A stretch of 7,968 bases of DNA, taken from positions 1-7,968 of the forward strand of contig JAFGOJ010000209.1 of NCBI GenBank assembly GCA_016926575.1, read 5' to 3'. A program made the translations under genes and the position numbers. Below the pieces are notes generated by a model, which ran no database searches, was not told where the DNA came from, and was given only the letters and a program-made list of their open reading frames with translations. The DNA comes from Anaerolineae bacterium (GTDB lineage: Bacteria; Chloroflexota; Anaerolineae; B4-G1; DUEL01). Shown piece after piece: positions 6,717 to 7,968 of this stretch (the stretch's first letter is position 1; each line of letters begins with the position of its first letter).

Positions 6717-7775
6717 ATGAATCAGACATCATCTAGCCGGGCGGCGCTGCTGCTGGCGGATCCTTCGCCGTGTTTGCGGCTGCTGGTGCTGCAGGAGCTG
6801 TTGGGGTATCCAGACGACGATTCCGAGGTGCAGGAGTTGCTGGCCCTGCGCGAACGCGATCCGCTGGTGCGCGATCTGCTTGACCGCCAGGCGGACGACG
6901 GTTCGTGGGAGGCGGACGGGCGGCTCTGGCAAGGCGGGCGGCAGCGGGCGAGCTATCTGGCGCTGATGCGGCTGGGCTACGTGGGTTTCGACGTTGCGCA
7001 TCCCGCTGTGCGACGCGGCGCGGAGTATCTCTTCTCCCTACAACAGGACGATGGTTCCTGGTCGTTTACGAGCGATGGCACGGAGGGCGGTGAACGTGAA
7101 GGCTACGTGATGGTCCCCTTGCAGACGGCGCTGCCGTTGCGCGCGCTGGCGATGTGCGGCTACAGCAGCGACCCCCGCGCCGAACGCGCCTACACATGGT
7201 TGCTCTCCAAGCGGCTGGACGACGGCGCGTGGCCCACCGGCATCGCCGGCGGGACAGAGGCGGACGGCGTGTACGGCTACGTCGCCGGATACCGGCGGCT
7301 GGCACACTCGCGATGGGGCTGCCGCTCGAATACCACCAGCAGCCTGCTGTGCCTGGCGTATCATCCTGAGTGGCGCACCGGCCCGGAGGCGCGCCGTGCG
7401 CTCGACCTGCTCCTGGGACGCGAGACGCGCGAGGCGCAAAACGTAGGCTTGGAAGTGGCCCGGCTGGTGGGCGCGGAACCCACACGCGGCTTCTTCACCT
7501 TCTTCGCCCGCTTCGATCTGGCGCTGTTGCTCGATCTCTGCTGGCGGATCGGCGCGACGACGGATGACGCGCGCGTGGCCGATCTGGTGGCGTTCGTGAC
7601 CGGGCTGCGCGGCGAGTATGGCCTGTGGCCCTACCTGGCGCAACCACAGGTTTCGCGCTGGGTCACGTTCGACCTTCTCCGGTCACTGACCAGGCTCCAG
7701 GCCAGGGGGGATTGGATGGGGGATGAGCCACGCACACCGTTTCAGCCGTATCCAACACGGCGCAAACGCTTCTAG
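6717..7775 (+). CDS. Squalene-cyclase/prenyltransferase alpha-barrel fold protein, probably not a classical cyclase
   Basis: 352 residues from an ATG with a good Shine-Dalgarno; probably cytoplasmic, as no signal peptide or membrane segment is seen. QW-like repeats QADDGSW (58-64), LQQDDGSW (108-115) and LDDGAW (167-172) are 50-60 residues apart, and a further Trp-containing repeat, GEYGLWPY, lies near the C-terminus. These mark the alpha/alpha-toroid fold of squalene-hopene cyclases and protein prenyltransferase beta subunits. It is about half the length of squalene-hopene cyclase, and no DXDD catalytic motif is seen where it would be expected. The N-terminus (LADPSPCLRLLVLQELLGYPDDDSEV) resembles a HEAT-like lead-in that I recall from 300-350-residue Chloroflexota proteins of this fold, some of them misannotated as nitrogen-fixation proteins. 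Substrate and function are unknown. It starts 47 nt after the uvrA-like gene in the same direction and may be co-transcribed with it. The C-terminal tail is short and basic (TRRKRF). Confidence 0.85.
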   Translation: MNQTSSSRAALLLADPSPCLRLLVLQELLGYPDDDSEVQELLALRERDPLVRDLLDRQADDGSWEADGRLWQGGRQRASYLALMRLGYVGFDVAHPAVRRGAEYLFSLQQDDGSWSFTSDGTEGGEREGYVMVPLQTALPLRALAMCGYSSDPRAERAYTWLLSKRLDDGAWPTGIAGGTEADGVYGYVAGYRRLAHSRWGCRSNTTSSLLCLAYHPEWRTGPEARRALDLLLGRETREAQNVGLEVARLVGAEPTRGFFTFFARFDLALLLDLCWRIGATTDDARVADLVAFVTGLRGEYGLWPYLAQPQVSRWVTFDLLRSLTRLQARGDWMGDEPRTPFQPYPTRRKRF

Positions 7776-7807
7776 AGTTCTGTAAAACCCTAACCATCCT
7801 GTTGCTG

Positions 7808-7897
7808 ATGGGCAACCTGGTCTTCAGCACCATGCTGGTGCTGATGTCCTTCTTTTGGTGGTATCGGCGGCATTCTGCCCGATACGATCGACTTTAA
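7808..7897 (+). CDS. Possible 29-residue single-pass membrane peptide
   Basis: ATG 7808 to TAA 7895-7897 encodes a peptide with one hydrophobic stretch (LVFSTMLVLMSFFWWY) followed by a basic tail (RRHSARYDRL), a plausible inner-membrane topology with the C-terminus inside. The hydrophobic run extends upstream of the ATG in the same frame (ILLL), so a TTG start at 7802 or a decayed longer gene is possible. Most third codon positions are G or C, as in the neighbouring genes. Against it, no Shine-Dalgarno precedes the ATG and a hairpin lies within the frame. It may be a gene remnant. Confidence 0.25.
   Translation: MGNLVFSTMLVLMSFFWWYRRHSARYDRL
7824..7857 (+). terminator. Weak terminator candidate after the cyclase-fold gene
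   Basis: TCAGCACC (7824-7831) and GGTGCTGA (7837-7844) form an 8-bp perfect stem with a 5-nt loop, followed by the T-rich stretch TGTCCTTCTTTT. The T-tract is broken and starts slightly late, so this is only a candidate. It overlaps the possible small membrane peptide, and the two readings compete. Confidence 0.35.
7861..7885. other. Second stem-loop downstream of the cyclase-fold gene
   Basis: GTATCGG (7861-7867) pairs perfectly with CCGATAC (7879-7885) across an 11-nt loop. It follows the preceding hairpin by 16 nt and precedes an AT-rich stretch (CTTTAAATTT). It could be part of a bipartite transcription end or may be chance. Confidence 0.3.
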
Positions 7898-7909
7898 ATT
7901 TGCACGGTA

Positions 7910-7947
7910 TTGACACTCCGCCGACTAGCAAGACGGTGATATGCTAG
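7910..7947 (+). promoter_or_regulatory. Possible promoter/operator of a gene beyond the window
   Basis: A consensus -35 hexamer, TTGACA, lies at 7910-7915. The inverted repeat CTAGCA (7925-7930) / TGCTAG (7942-7947) with an 11-nt centre follows. The best -10-like hexamer, TATGCT (7940-7945), overlaps the right half-site but is 24 nt from TTGACA, too far for a normal sigma-70 promoter. The inverted repeat could be an operator or part of a leader hairpin. The downstream gene is not visible. Confidence 0.25.
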
Positions 7948-7968
7948 GTGAAGGGTGAGCCGGTGTCG

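Overview
The window looks like chromosome from a GC-rich bacterium, most likely a Chloroflexota (Anaerolineae/Caldilineae-like) genome or metagenome contig. This rests on the secreted beta-helix protein ending in a YLPLVLR-type tail, a doubled UvrA, a class of small cyclase-fold protein that I associate with Chloroflexota, and 'ACCACGAAGACAC'-type palindromes. All of these come from memory and are not proof. All three clear genes lie on the + strand.

Layout. (1) 1-1456: the 3' part of a gene for a secreted right-handed beta-helix protein with glycine-rich GGA coils, a choice-of-anchor-Q-like module and the YLPLVLR tail; its start lies outside the window. (2) 1457-1635: a spacer holding three short dyads, an 11-bp-period direct repeat and a perfect TATAAT only 7 nt before the next ATG, which suggests a leaderless transcript. 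(3) 1636-6669: a 1677-residue UvrA-family protein with four ABC ATPase modules, equal to two UvrA subunits in one chain. (4) 6634-6700: a 67-bp imperfect palindrome that supplies the last codons and stop of the uvrA-like gene and most of the spacer to the next gene. (5) 6717-7775: a 352-residue protein of the squalene-cyclase/prenyltransferase alpha-barrel fold without a visible cyclase catalytic motif. (6) 7776-7968: hairpins, a possible 29-residue membrane peptide and an inverted repeat near a TTGACA, perhaps the control region of a gene beyond the window.

The centre of interest is the double UvrA. Its two halves have lost complementary domains. The first half keeps a UvrB-binding-like domain but has no insertion domain. 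The second half keeps the insertion domain but its UvrB-binding domain is reduced to about a dozen residues. Both N-type modules also have altered ABC signatures, and module 3 has lost its Q-loop glutamine. The protein therefore reads as a built-in, asymmetric UvrA heterodimer: one side recruits UvrB and the other handles DNA. In addition, two palindromic repeats appear to have entered its reading frame, one inside ATPase module 2 and one at the C-terminus.

The uvrA-like gene and the cyclase-fold gene are codirectional, 47 nt apart, and could be co-transcribed, but nothing in the sequence ties their functions together. The beta-helix gene appears to be a separate unit.
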